Source of the DNA: Chitinophaga sancti
GTDB lineage: Bacteria > Bacteroidota > Bacteroidia > Chitinophagales > Chitinophagaceae
DNA length: 64,000 nt
Assembly: GCF_034424315.1 (NCBI RefSeq)
Contig: NZ_CP139972.1
Span: 4,030,001-4,094,000, forward strand
Reading direction: 5' to 3'
Below, in pieces: positions 9,112-17,832 of the stretch. The notes beneath the pieces are model-generated. The model did not search any database. It had not been told where the DNA came from and worked only from the letters and a program-made list of their open reading frames with translations. Made by a program: the position numbers and the translations under genes. Positions within the stretch are counted from its first letter, which is position 1. Each line of letters opens with the position of its first letter.

Positions 9112-9380
9112 TGCTGATTTATTTAAATAATTGCAGTTATAGGATATAGCTTTAACGGTAAACGACTGGAATTCATTGTGTACCCTGCATATCCCTTATA
9201 TTTTAGCCACGTATTTTCTGTTATTAAAGATTGCCACAGTTCATTTTGTTCTGCGGTTCCTCTTTTGAGATAAAACGCAGATTAGTCACAACCTGTTACA
9301 CTAAAATAAGGAATTACGGCTTACCAACGCTAAAAGCGTGAATAAGGGCGGCCGGCACCTAAATTGATATAAATAAACAG

Positions 9381-9388
9381 TACTTTTG
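9381..9388 (+). promoter_or_regulatory. -7 box close to the start of the SDR gene
   Basis: TACTTTTG matches TAnnTTTG exactly and ends 9 nt before the ATG at 9398. Transcription would begin almost at the start codon. A TTG at 9364-9366 could serve as -33, though its 14-bp spacing is short. Confidence 0.5.
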
Positions 9389-9397
9389 AATTTAACT

Positions 9398-10318
9398 ATG
9401 GACACGGTCTTAATTACAGGTGGCACGGGCCTCGTAGGCCGCGCACTCACCAGATTGCTTACTGAAGTTGGATATAAAGTGATTATCCTGAGCAGGAAAA
9501 CAGATCTCCCCGCAGAAAACGGGTTGGTCACTTATGCACACTGGGATGTAGATCGGCAGACTATTGATGAAGCTGCCCTTGCCCAGGCAGATTACATCAT
9601 TCACCTGGCAGGCGCTAACGTAGCTGATAAACGCTGGACAGCAGCCCGTAAACAGGAGATCCTGGACAGCCGTACAAAGAGCACCGAGCTGCTTTTCAAT
9701 GCACTTTCACGTATACCCAATAAGCTGAAGAAATTCATCAGCGCCTCTGCCACCGGCTATTACGGCCCTTTTAAAGGTGGGGAGCCCTTTACTGAAAACG
9801 ATCCTCCTATCGACGATTACCTGAGCACTACCTGCGTAGCATGGGAAAATGCTGTGCTGAAAATGCAATCCCTGCAAAAGAAGGTACTCATCTTCCGTAC
9901 CGGCATCGTACTCAGCCCTGAAGGCGGAGCACTCAAGGAATTTTATAAACCCATGAAATTTGGCTTTGCCACCATTCTAGGCAATGGAGAGCAAATGGTG
10001 CCCTGGATCCACATTCATGACATGGTCAGGTTGTACCTGAGTGGAATTGTGAACCCGGACCTGGCAGGCATTTATAATGCGGTCGCTCCCAACCCGGTGA
10101 GACACAAGGACCTGGTAATGACACTGGCACAGGTATCCAGGGGCAAGAGCTTTATTCCTGTATACGTACCGGCATTTGCCCTGAAACTGGCATTAGGTGA
10201 AATGAGTGTAGAAGTGTTGAAAAGTGTTAGCGTTTCTGCTGCTAAAATTAGTAGTACAGGCTTCGTATTCTCCTATCCTGACATCAGGAGTGCACTGGAA
10301 TATTTCTTTAAGCGGTAA
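9398..10318 (+). CDS. TIGR01777-family NAD-dependent epimerase (SDR39U1/YfcH-like)
   Basis: A 306-residue atypical short-chain dehydrogenase. The N-terminal Rossmann motif is LITGGTGLVGRAL, and the family signatures SASATGYYGP (tyrosine of the active site region), FRTGIVLSPEGGAL and PWIHIHDMVRLY are all present. The C-terminal domain has the family's DUF1731-like end (LGEMSVEVLKSVSVSAAK). The substrate is unknown; the family is named epimerase by fold only. The start ATG at 9398 is preferred over a TTG at 9386, because the family begins four to six residues before the glycine motif and a promoter box overlaps the TTG. The stop overlaps the convergent pabB stop by 11 bp. Confidence 0.9.
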   Translation: MDTVLITGGTGLVGRALTRLLTEVGYKVIILSRKTDLPAENGLVTYAHWDVDRQTIDEAALAQADYIIHLAGANVADKRWTAARKQEILDSRTKSTELLFNALSRIPNKLKKFISASATGYYGPFKGGEPFTENDPPIDDYLSTTCVAWENAVLKMQSLQKKVLIFRTGIVLSPEGGALKEFYKPMKFGFATILGNGEQMVPWIHIHDMVRLYLSGIVNPDLAGIYNAVAPNPVRHKDLVMTLAQVSRGKSFIPVYVPAFALKLALGEMSVEVLKSVSVSAAKISSTGFVFSYPDIRSALEYFFKR

Positions 10319-11549
10319 TAATCTTTTTCATGGCGGCGGCTTTGAGCAGACATTCTTCCCATTCCTGCGCTGCGCTGGCATAATAAGTAATGGCAGATCC
10401 TGTCTGAAAAGACAGGTATCTGTTGCCTGCATTATACAGAATGCTCCGGATCACCACATTGAAATCGAAATCCCCATCAGGCGTAATATATCCTACAGCG
10501 CCGGAGTACAGGCCTCTTTTAGATTGTTCATATTGCTCAATTAATTCCAGTACCCGCTTTTTAGGGGCCCCTGTCATAGATCCCATGGGAAATGCCTGCT
10601 TAACAGGTTCAGTAAGTGGCAGGTTTGGATCAGGCATAGCCGTGACTGTAGAGATCATGTGATGTACCTGCGCAAAGGAGTAAATACCAAAGAGTTCTGC
10701 AACCCGCACAGTACCCTGCAATGCAGTGTGGGAAAGATCGTTGCGCACCAGGTCTACCACCATGACGTTCTCTGCCCGTTCTTTATTATTGTGGAGTAAT
10801 TCCAGTCTGCGCTCCTTATCTTTTAAAACATCGCCATCTCTTTTAATGGTGCCTTTGATTGGCTGGGAGATGAGCAAAGGGCCTTTTTTCTGGAGAAAAC
10901 GCTCCGGGCTGGAACAGACCAGGAATTTGTCCTCAAAATGATAATAGGCGGAAAATGGGGCGGGAGAAAGCTGGTTCAGCCGTCTGAATAATTCAAGAGG
11001 CTCCGCAGTTGTATCGCGGATAAAATTCTCTCTGCAAAAGTTCACTTCATAACAATCTCCTCTGTGGATATGTTCCTGCAGGTCACGTACAGCCTGGATA
11101 TACTGTTCACGATCGATGTGCGCTGTGATGTCAGTATTGGACACGGCTTTGTTAACGACACTGATAGTGGTGTGCCGGATAGCTGCAAATATATTTGCGG
11201 CCGCCTGCTGATCCATGTTCCAGCCTCCTATGCTCAGCTCCTCTCCTTTCAGCAGCAACACGATTTCCGGCTGAAAAAAGAACAGGTCAGGCATATGTAA
11301 GCCATCGGCATTCCCGGAGTGCATACCGGCAAATACTTCGTTCTTGAGGTCATAACCCAGGTGGCCAAAGAGCCAGTCGGAATGGGTGTCGTAAAATTGC
11401 TGTAACTGGGAAAAGGCTGTGCCGGCATTGCAGGAGAGCGTGTTGATAGCGCCAGCAGCCATAATGGCTTCGTACCGGTTGTAGGAAGAAGCGTAATGAT
11501 TGTTGTCTAAAAAACAACAGATGTTGTATTGGTTAGCCCAATTCAACAT
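10308..11549 (-). CDS. pabB: Aminodeoxychorismate synthase component I
   Basis: A 413-residue chorismate-binding enzyme that makes 4-amino-4-deoxychorismate for folate synthesis, using ammonia from a PabA-type partner. The conserved blocks are all present: SSPERFL, QPIKGTIKRD, MVVDLVRNDLS and MGSMTGAPKKRVLELIEQYE. The length is shorter than TrpE, and the N-terminus (NWANQYNICCFLDNNHYAS) matches what is usual for the Bacteroidota enzyme, so anthranilate synthase is less likely. No pabA or pabC is adjacent. The ATG at 11547-11549 lies inside a strong RNA hairpin, described separately. The gene is convergent with the SDR gene. Confidence 0.92.
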   Translation of the reverse strand: MLNWANQYNICCFLDNNHYASSYNRYEAIMAAGAINTLSCNAGTAFSQLQQFYDTHSDWLFGHLGYDLKNEVFAGMHSGNADGLHMPDLFFFQPEIVLLLKGEELSIGGWNMDQQAAANIFAAIRHTTISVVNKAVSNTDITAHIDREQYIQAVRDLQEHIHRGDCYEVNFCRENFIRDTTAEPLELFRRLNQLSPAPFSAYYHFEDKFLVCSSPERFLQKKGPLLISQPIKGTIKRDGDVLKDKERRLELLHNNKERAENVMVVDLVRNDLSHTALQGTVRVAELFGIYSFAQVHHMISTVTAMPDPNLPLTEPVKQAFPMGSMTGAPKKRVLELIEQYEQSKRGLYSGAVGYITPDGDFDFNVVIRSILYNAGNRYLSFQTGSAITYYASAAQEWEECLLKAAAMKKIITA

Positions 11550-11558
11550 CTGTTGTTT
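11512..11558 (-). promoter_or_regulatory. Start-codon hairpin in the pabB mRNA
   Basis: The arms aaacaacagatgttg (11512-11526) and caacatctgttgttt (11544-11558) form a perfect 15-bp inverted repeat. In the mRNA the pabB AUG is in the 5' arm, and the 17-nt loop can add five more pairs (AUUGG/CCAAU). The stem would bury the start codon and the first codons, suggesting translational control. The regulatory role is inference. Confidence 0.6.
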
Positions 11559-11621
11559 AAATAACGTTTGATCATTAACCGGGAAATGGTGAAATATCCT
11601 GATAATGCTGATTTTTAGTGC

Positions 11622-12077
11622 TTAAAAATCGTCGTCGTCATCGTCAAAGCCACCTCTGTCGTTGAACAGGCCCATGTCTTTGAATTCATCGTCGATGCCC
11701 AAATCGTCATCGTCATCTACACTCTTCTTTCCGGGACGGCCACGTTTGCTCTTAGCTTTAGGCATGTCAAACTCTTCGAAGTCAGGATCGTAGTCCTCAT
11801 CTTCGGATTTTCCCCAATTATCATCATCATCGTCGTCTCCCAAATCATCATCTTCGTCATCCAGGTCTTCATCATCGTCAGACTTCTTCTTTGATTTTGA
11901 GGCCGGCTTATCTGATTTTTTAGAAGCAGCAGACTTACGGGGAGTTTCCTCCTCATCCTCATCATCTTCGTCCTCCTCTTCCTTTTTGGGCTTACTAGCA
12001 GCTTTAGGGGTTGCTTTAGTAGTCTTTGGAGAACTCGTCTTTTTGGTCTCTTTTTCGTTATCAGATTTTGATTTCAT
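11622..12077 (-). CDS. Acidic/lysine-rich disordered protein
   Basis: A 151-residue protein almost wholly of low complexity. Residues 1-70 mix Lys, Ser, Thr, Pro and acidic runs (KKEEEDEDDEDEEETPRK), 70-105 are mostly Asp, and the end is more ordered (GIDDEFKDMGLFNDRGGF) before a final Asp run. There is no signal peptide. The N-terminal Lys/Ala/Pro pattern resembles histone-like tails and the Asp tail resembles RNA polymerase delta or chaperone tails, but neither identity can be claimed. It lies 108 bp downstream of purA on the same strand. The frame is supported by a plausible ATG, a stop, and codon-level periodicity rather than by homology. Confidence 0.7.
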   Translation of the reverse strand: MKSKSDNEKETKKTSSPKTTKATPKAASKPKKEEEDEDDEDEEETPRKSAASKKSDKPASKSKKKSDDDEDLDDEDDDLGDDDDDDNWGKSEDEDYDPDFEEFDMPKAKSKRGRPGKKSVDDDDDLGIDDEFKDMGLFNDRGGFDDDDDDF

Positions 12078-12185
12078 AATAGGTTCACTTAAGTCTTTAG
12101 CGTATTACTTTAGCGTAAAGTTTTAACAGTTTTTTTGATTAGCCAAATTTTTTTTGCCGTTTTTTTTTTGTAATTTATTGGTATT

Positions 12186-13475
12186 TTACTGTGGCAGTAT
12201 CTGGTCTCTTTCAGGCCCGTTGGACACATATTTCACAGGTACACCAAGGTAAGTTTCAACAGCTTTTACAAAGGTTTTCATTTCGGCAGGTAATTCGCTG
12301 AAGGTCTTGCTTTTCGCAGCAGTCTCATCGCTCCAACCTTTATATTTTTCCCAGATTGGCGTTACATTCAGATCATTGATCTGGAAAGGCATCGCTTTAG
12401 TCTGTTTTCCATCTATTTCATATGCGGTGCAGGCGTACACTTCTTCAAACACATCCAGTACATCACTCTTTGTCATTACCAGTTGTGTAACACCACTCAG
12501 CATGCAGGTATAGTTCAGTGCCACCAGGTCAATCCAGCCACAACGACGTGGACGGCCGGTAGTTGCACCAAATTCTTTACCTTCCTGACGTAACTTTTCA
12601 CCCACTGCATCGTGCAGTTCGGTAGGGAATGGACCACTACCTACGCGGGTACAATATGCTTTGGTAACACCAATCACCTCTTTTACCCATGACGGAGCGA
12701 TACCCAGACCACTGCATACACCGGCACTGATCGTGTTGGATGAAGTTACGAAAGGATATGTTCCAAAATCCACATCCAGCATACTTCCCTGTGCACCTTC
12801 TGCCAATACTCTTTTACCGGCTTTCAGGTAGTCATTCAGGAAATATTCTCCGTTTACGATGTTCATGCCTCTCAGGAATTCAATTGCCTGGAAGAATTCA
12901 GCTTCCCACTCAGCAATATCGTTCGCAATTTCAGCTCTTACTTCCGCAGCAAAATCGTAACCAGCCAGCAGGTGCTCATGCTTTGCTTTCAGCTTTGCAT
13001 AACGCTCCTGGAAGTCAGGGCGCAGTACATCACCTACTCTCAAACCATTACGGCCTGTTTTATCCATATAGGCAGGTCCGATCCCTTTCAGGGTAGAACC
13101 GATTTTATCAGCTCCTTTGGAAATTTCAGAAGCCTTGTCCAGCGCTCTGTGACTAGGCACAATGACGTGTGTTCTCTCAGCAATGAACAGGTTCTTCTTC
13201 AGGTCTACGCCCAGCGTAGTGATTTTATCACATTCCTTCTTGAAAGTTACAGGGTCCAATACAACCCCGTTTCCAATCAGGTTGATGATGTTTTTGTGAA
13301 ACACGCCGGAGGGGATCGTGTGCAATACTACTTTCTGACCGTCGATATATAAGGTATGACCAGCGTTTGGACCTCCCTGGAAGCGGGCAATGATATCATA
13401 ATTGCCTGCGAAATAATCGACAATCTTTCCCTTGCCTTCGTCGCCCCACTGCAGGCCCAGCAAAACATCTACCAT
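12186..13475 (-). CDS. purA: Adenylosuccinate synthetase
   Basis: A 429-residue cytoplasmic GTP-dependent enzyme that joins IMP and aspartate, the first step from IMP to AMP. It has the family start VLLGLQWGDEGKGKIVD with the catalytic Asp and Lys, the phosphate loop FQGGPNAGHTL, the sequence EGAQGSMLDVDFGTYPFVT, and the C-terminal region TGRPRRCGWIDLVAL. Full length. An exact Bacteroidota promoter lies about 32 bp upstream. Confidence 0.97.
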   Translation of the reverse strand: MVDVLLGLQWGDEGKGKIVDYFAGNYDIIARFQGGPNAGHTLYIDGQKVVLHTIPSGVFHKNIINLIGNGVVLDPVTFKKECDKITTLGVDLKKNLFIAERTHVIVPSHRALDKASEISKGADKIGSTLKGIGPAYMDKTGRNGLRVGDVLRPDFQERYAKLKAKHEHLLAGYDFAAEVRAEIANDIAEWEAEFFQAIEFLRGMNIVNGEYFLNDYLKAGKRVLAEGAQGSMLDVDFGTYPFVTSSNTISAGVCSGLGIAPSWVKEVIGVTKAYCTRVGSGPFPTELHDAVGEKLRQEGKEFGATTGRPRRCGWIDLVALNYTCMLSGVTQLVMTKSDVLDVFEEVYACTAYEIDGKQTKAMPFQINDLNVTPIWEKYKGWSDETAAKSKTFSELPAEMKTFVKAVETYLGVPVKYVSNGPERDQILPQ

Positions 13476-13506
13476 ATGAATTGATATTATTTTTAAAAAG
13501 AAGTGG

Positions 13507-13537
13507 CAAAATTACAATGAAAAAAGGAATAATAACA
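13507..13537 (-). promoter_or_regulatory. Promoter of purA
   Basis: The minus strand has TTG, 20 bp, then TAATTTTG, a full match to the Bacteroidota -33/-7 pattern. Transcription should start near 13500, leaving a leader of about 25 nt. Confidence 0.65.
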
Positions 13538-13560
13538 ACTATACCCCCTTGACAAATGAC

Positions 13561-13589
13561 AAAAAAAAAGGGCTGCCAGGCGGCAACCC
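13561..13589 (-). terminator. Terminator of the relA/spoT gene
   Basis: On the minus strand the stem gggttgcc / ggcagccc (8 bp, one G-T pair) with loop GCCT is followed by nine T. It lies 10 bp past the stop of the (p)ppGpp enzyme. Confidence 0.88.
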
Positions 13590-13598
13590 CTCAAATAA

Positions 13599-15851
13599 TT
13601 ACTCATCTTCCAGCCGGTTCACGGATTGAATACCATCCAGTTTACCTAAACGGAGGAACAATTCATCCAGCTCCTCTTTATCATGTACAAACACCTTGAT
13701 CAATCCCTCGAATAGCCCTTCTTTTGACTCGATCGTCAGGCCGGCAATGTTTATTTTCAACTCTCCGGAGATAATGTTGGTGATCTTGTGAATAACCCCT
13801 ACATCGTCCATGCCCACCAGTCGTAAGCCGGTAAGGAAGGAGATTTCCCTGTTCTTCACCCACTTGGTCTTTACTACCCTGTGGCCGTAATTAGCCAGCA
13901 ACTGGGCGGCATTCGGACAATTGGTCCGATGTATTTTCAATCCTTCACTGGCTGTGATGAACCCAAATACGTCATCTCCCGGAATCGGCCGGCAACAATT
14001 GGCCAGTTTATAAGCAATCTTGTCTGAGCTTTCCCCAAAGATGATCAGCTCTGCATCCTTCTTGGAAGGCAGCTGGTGCCTGATGTGGTCTTCGGCTATA
14101 TGCTCCGGCGATTTTACCGGCAGCGGTTTGGGTGCCTCCAGTTTATCGCCCAGTATATTGAATTGTTTCAATTCTTTCAGGTCAATATTCTTCACCGCGA
14201 TCTGGTAATACAGGTCGAGTGGAGAAGGTTGCTTATAGAATTGTACCAGTTCATTGATATTATGTTGACTTGCTGAGATCTTCAGGTGATCCAGTTTACG
14301 CTCCAGCACATCCTTACCATCCATGGCAACCTTCCGCTTTTCTTCCTTCAGGGCATCCTTGATCTTGGATTTCGCCTTGGCGGTCAATACGTAGTTCAGC
14401 CAGTCTTCAGTAGGTTTTTGTTTATTGGAGGTAATGATCTCTACCTGGTCTCCGCTGCGCAGTTTATGGCTCAGGGGTACCAGTTTGTAGTTCACTTTGG
14501 CTCCTATACATTTATTACCTACCGCACTGTGAATGGCGTAGGCAAAGTCCAGCGCCGTAGAATTCACCGGCATGATCTTGAGATCCCCTTTGGGGGTATA
14601 TACATAGATCTCTTCGGTGAAGAGGTTACTCTTGAAGTCAGCCAGGAAATCGAGGGTATTGGAATCAGGGTTGTTCAGGATCTCACGGATCTGGTTGAAC
14701 CACTGGTCAAATTTGTTCTCGGTATCCTGCTTCTGGTTACTGCCTTCCTTGTAGCGCCAGTGGGCAGCCAGACCTTTTTCAGCGTAGTCATTCATACGCT
14801 TGGTGCGGATCTGCACTTCCACCCATTTGCCGGAAGGTCCCATTACAGTTACATGCAGGGCTTCGTATCCATTGGATTTTGGATTACTGAGCCAGTCACG
14901 GGTACGTTCAGGGCTGGGATGGTAAAAGTCGGTGATGATGGAATACACTTTCCAGCAATCTGACTTTTCCTTATCCACAGGAGAATCCATGATAATGCGG
15001 ATCGCGAAGAGGTCGTACACTTCCTCGAAAGTGATCCCTTTCTTCTTGATCTTATTCCAGATAGAATGAATGGATTTGGGACGTCCGAAGATTTCGAAGT
15101 TAAATCCTTCTTCCTGTAGAACTTCTTTGATTGGTTTGATGAACTCGTTGATATAACGGGTGCGCTCACGTTTGGTTTCCTTTAGTTTCCGGGCAATGTC
15201 ACGATACATTTGTTGCTCCGTATACTTCATGGAAAGGTCTTCCATCTCGGACTTGATATCGTACATGCCGAGGCGGTGAGCCAGAGGAGAGTAAATAAAG
15301 ACAGTTTCGGATGCGATCTTGAGTTGTTTTTCACGACTCATGCTATCCAGTGTACGCATATTATGCAGGCGGTCTGCCAGCTTGATCAGGATAACGCGTG
15401 GGTCATCTGCCAGGGTGAGCAGGATCTTCTTGAAGTTTTCCGCCTGTGCGGTACTGGTACTGGAATCTACTACGATCGATATTTTGGTGAGGCCGTCTAC
15501 AATGTGAGCGATCTCGGGTCCAAAAGCCCTTTCTATATCTTCCAGCGTCACTTCTGTATCTTCTACAGTGTCGTGCAGGAGGGCGCAGATAGCAGAGCGA
15601 ACCCCTAATCCTATTTCATCCACACAAATCTGGGCTACGGCCAGGGGATGTAATATATAGGGCTCACCTGATTTACGCCGCATTTCCTTGTGAGCATCTG
15701 CTGCCATTTCGAAGGCAGTACGAACCAGTTCGCGATCACCTTTCTTCAAGCGCGGTTTTAAAGCACGTAATAAAGCACGGTAATGACGAACGATTTCTTT
15801 TTTCTCTTGTTCCTCGTCGAGGTTATATGTTTTGGCTGCCACTGTATCCAT
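13599..15851 (-). CDS. Bifunctional (p)ppGpp synthetase/hydrolase, RelA/SpoT
   Basis: A 750-residue stringent-response enzyme. The HD hydrolase domain (about residues 40-190) keeps the metal site HDTVED. The synthetase domain (about 240-350) keeps EVQIRTKRMNDYAEKGLAAHW. A TGS domain (about 395-455, IYVYTPKGDLKIMP), a helical and zinc-finger-like region (ANCCRPIPGDDVFG) and a C-terminal ACT domain follow. Both catalytic domains look intact, so it should both make and break (p)ppGpp. The ATG at 15849-15851 (MDTVAAKTYN) is preferred to a GTG two codons earlier. TAACTTTA, one mismatch from a -7 box, ends 6 nt before this ATG. It has its own terminator. Confidence 0.95.
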   Translation of the reverse strand: MDTVAAKTYNLDEEQEKKEIVRHYRALLRALKPRLKKGDRELVRTAFEMAADAHKEMRRKSGEPYILHPLAVAQICVDEIGLGVRSAICALLHDTVEDTEVTLEDIERAFGPEIAHIVDGLTKISIVVDSSTSTAQAENFKKILLTLADDPRVILIKLADRLHNMRTLDSMSREKQLKIASETVFIYSPLAHRLGMYDIKSEMEDLSMKYTEQQMYRDIARKLKETKRERTRYINEFIKPIKEVLQEEGFNFEIFGRPKSIHSIWNKIKKKGITFEEVYDLFAIRIIMDSPVDKEKSDCWKVYSIITDFYHPSPERTRDWLSNPKSNGYEALHVTVMGPSGKWVEVQIRTKRMNDYAEKGLAAHWRYKEGSNQKQDTENKFDQWFNQIREILNNPDSNTLDFLADFKSNLFTEEIYVYTPKGDLKIMPVNSTALDFAYAIHSAVGNKCIGAKVNYKLVPLSHKLRSGDQVEIITSNKQKPTEDWLNYVLTAKAKSKIKDALKEEKRKVAMDGKDVLERKLDHLKISASQHNINELVQFYKQPSPLDLYYQIAVKNIDLKELKQFNILGDKLEAPKPLPVKSPEHIAEDHIRHQLPSKKDAELIIFGESSDKIAYKLANCCRPIPGDDVFGFITASEGLKIHRTNCPNAAQLLANYGHRVVKTKWVKNREISFLTGLRLVGMDDVGVIHKITNIISGELKINIAGLTIESKEGLFEGLIKVFVHDKEELDELFLRLGKLDGIQSVNRLEDE

Positions 15852-15988
15852 CTGCACTAAAGTTACAATTTTCTTGTATAAGAACCATGGTCCGGAATCC
15901 CACGGTAGTGGGATCTTTTATAAGAAGTCAGGGAGGCTCCCCTTCTAGTGGAAAGGTTCATCTGGTTGATTTTTACCATCGGGTTCAG

Positions 15989-16705
15989 TTACTCTCCGCC
16001 CAATTTACATTTATGTAATACTTCCCAGGCGGTGCCTGTATGTCGCAGTAAATATAGGTTATTGACTTTAAAAGCTGCATGGAACTCTTTTTCTTCATAT
16101 TCCTGTTTGGCAACTTCGAAGGCGCCCTCAGCTATATCATTCAGGGCCAATGAGATGTGAGGATTAAAACCGTATTTAGCCAGCATATTGCTGAACCCGA
16201 ACTCCTTTCTGAGCAGTAAAATCAATTCCTTATGCAGGTGCATAATGGAGGGGCTCTTTACTACATTGAAAAAGATAAGCCTCCTGGTTTCCAGGGAAAC
16301 TGCGCCAAACCCATCTAATTGTACATCAAAGGGTTTCATACCTGATGCAAAATCTGTCAGGGCTTCACAGAGGTCCTTTTCCATCACCGGGTCGGCTGTA
16401 AATGGAACCTGGATAGTAATATACGGTAATACCGTCAGTGCTTTGCGGGCATCATAAAATTCAGCAAACGCCTGCTTCATTCTGATAATTTCCTTACCCA
16501 CTGCGGCATTAGGTAATAAAGCAATAAAATAGATCTTACTTTCCTTCTTTGGCTTTTTGGGGCGTAGTGGTTTACGGGGATTTACCTGTTTTCCCTGTGG
16601 AGTGCCGTTCCGGCGGCGATCATTGTTCTGTTGCTCCTGTCGTGGTTGCCCATGCCCGAACTTACCGCCGTTTACCAGCCCGGGCCCTTTTCTTTCATAG
16701 TGCAT
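15989..16705 (-). CDS. 2H phosphoesterase / 2'-5' RNA ligase-like protein
   Basis: A 238-residue protein. Residues 1-56 are basic and low-complexity (Gly, Gln, Asn, Lys, Arg, Pro), which could bind nucleic acid. The rest has the LigT/2H fold. The second catalytic motif is intact (NPHISLAL), but the first, normally HxTL, reads YITI with Tyr95 in place of His. The family cleaves or joins 2'-5' or cyclic phosphates in RNA; with one histidine missing, activity is doubtful. It lies 137 bp upstream of the relA/spoT gene on the same strand. Confidence 0.75.
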   Translation of the reverse strand: MHYERKGPGLVNGGKFGHGQPRQEQQNNDRRRNGTPQGKQVNPRKPLRPKKPKKESKIYFIALLPNAAVGKEIIRMKQAFAEFYDARKALTVLPYITIQVPFTADPVMEKDLCEALTDFASGMKPFDVQLDGFGAVSLETRRLIFFNVVKSPSIMHLHKELILLLRKEFGFSNMLAKYGFNPHISLALNDIAEGAFEVAKQEYEEKEFHAAFKVNNLYLLRHTGTAWEVLHKCKLGGE

Positions 16706-16842
16706 TGTGTACAGTTAGTGGATGGTGATGGGGTTCTTATTGCCTGAATCCGTGCTTTGTAATATGATTGTGCGCTATTTTTTTCGGTTTGTTCGTCGTG
16801 GTACTTCCTGCCTGATGCTGACAGATACTCCCTGTTTATTGA

Positions 16843-17544
16843 TTAGTCTTTGGGTATATTCAACCGGATGCCAACGTTGTGCAAGGTCTCGAGGTCAATG
16901 CCCGGTTCCAGCTTAAAATGCTTGCGCAGGCGCGTAATGAATACATCCATACTCCGGCTGCTGAAGAAACTACTGTTCCCCCAGACTTTTAGTAATATTT
17001 CGTCTCTTTTGACAAGTTTGTTGCTGTTTTCTACCAGGTACTTCAACACTTTTGCTTCCTTCTTTGTCAATGCGGCAAATTGTACACCGTCTTCCCTGGT
17101 GAGTTCTTTTTCGTCATAGTTAAAGCGTACATGCCCTATACGGTAAATGCCATCTCCCGGAATTTCCTTGGGTAGTGTTCTTCGCAAAAATACCCTGATC
17201 CGCATCACCAGTTCCTTCAAACTAAAAGGCTTCACTAAAAAATCATCTCCCCCGATCCGGAAACCATGTAAGCGGTCTTCATCCAGTGAACGGGTAGAAA
17301 CGAAAATAATAGGAATCATGCCATTTCGCTTTCGGATATCCTGTGCCAGCGAGAAACCATCCCGCTTAGGCATATCCACATCCAGTATAACCAGATCGAA
17401 ATCATCTCTCTGAAACTTTCGCCAGGCTACCTCCCCATCGAAACAATGCACCACATGGTACCCCTGCGATTCCAGATGTTTTTTTACTACATTCCCGTAG
17501 TGATAATCGTCTTCTGCAAGAAGGATCGATACATTACTCTCCAT
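16843..17544 (-). CDS. OmpR-family response regulator, RprY-like, without adjacent kinase
   Basis: A 233-residue two-component regulator. The receiver domain has the acidic pocket AEDD, the phospho-acceptor Asp55 (LVILDVDMPKRDG) and Lys in LVKPFS. The C-terminal winged helix (about 135-230) has ALTKKEAKVLKYLVENSNKL and SSRSMDVFITRLRKHF, typical of OmpR/PhoB. No kinase gene is next to it. The kinase at 33598-34953 resembles the partner type (RprX-like) and is 16 kb away. Targets are unknown. Confidence 0.92.
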   Translation of the reverse strand: MESNVSILLAEDDYHYGNVVKKHLESQGYHVVHCFDGEVAWRKFQRDDFDLVILDVDMPKRDGFSLAQDIRKRNGMIPIIFVSTRSLDEDRLHGFRIGGDDFLVKPFSLKELVMRIRVFLRRTLPKEIPGDGIYRIGHVRFNYDEKELTREDGVQFAALTKKEAKVLKYLVENSNKLVKRDEILLKVWGNSSFFSSRSMDVFITRLRKHFKLEPGIDLETLHNVGIRLNIPKD

Positions 17545-17774
17545 ACGTAATAGTTTTCCCCGTTACTTATTTCGGTTGTTAACAAAACTGATTGTACCCT
17601 TTTTTGCTTCCAATATTTCTACAATATTGACAAATAAACTGTTGTTTTTAGTTAATAAGACGTTATTGATCAGAAATACTCGTTATGGATAACAGTTGTA
17701 AGGGTTTTGACTAAGGGTTACTCAAAATGGTGCTCTCATTTTCACTATTATAATATGCCTTTAAAGCTATTAAC

Positions 17775-17813
17775 AAAAAAAATGGCTGCCAGTTCACCGG
17801 CAGCCATTTTTTT
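17775..17813 (-). terminator. Bidirectional terminator after the glycosidase operon
   Basis: The stem aaaaaatggctgcc / ggcagccatttttt with an 8-nt loop lies 20 bp past the fucosidase stop. The T tract on the minus strand serves the two-gene operon. Confidence 0.88.
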
Positions 17814-17832
17814 AAATTCTTTTTTATGGAGG

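Noticed and set aside
14286..14963. A 225-codon plus-strand open frame
   Set aside because: It is antisense to the RelA/SpoT gene, whose domains are clear in the same bases.
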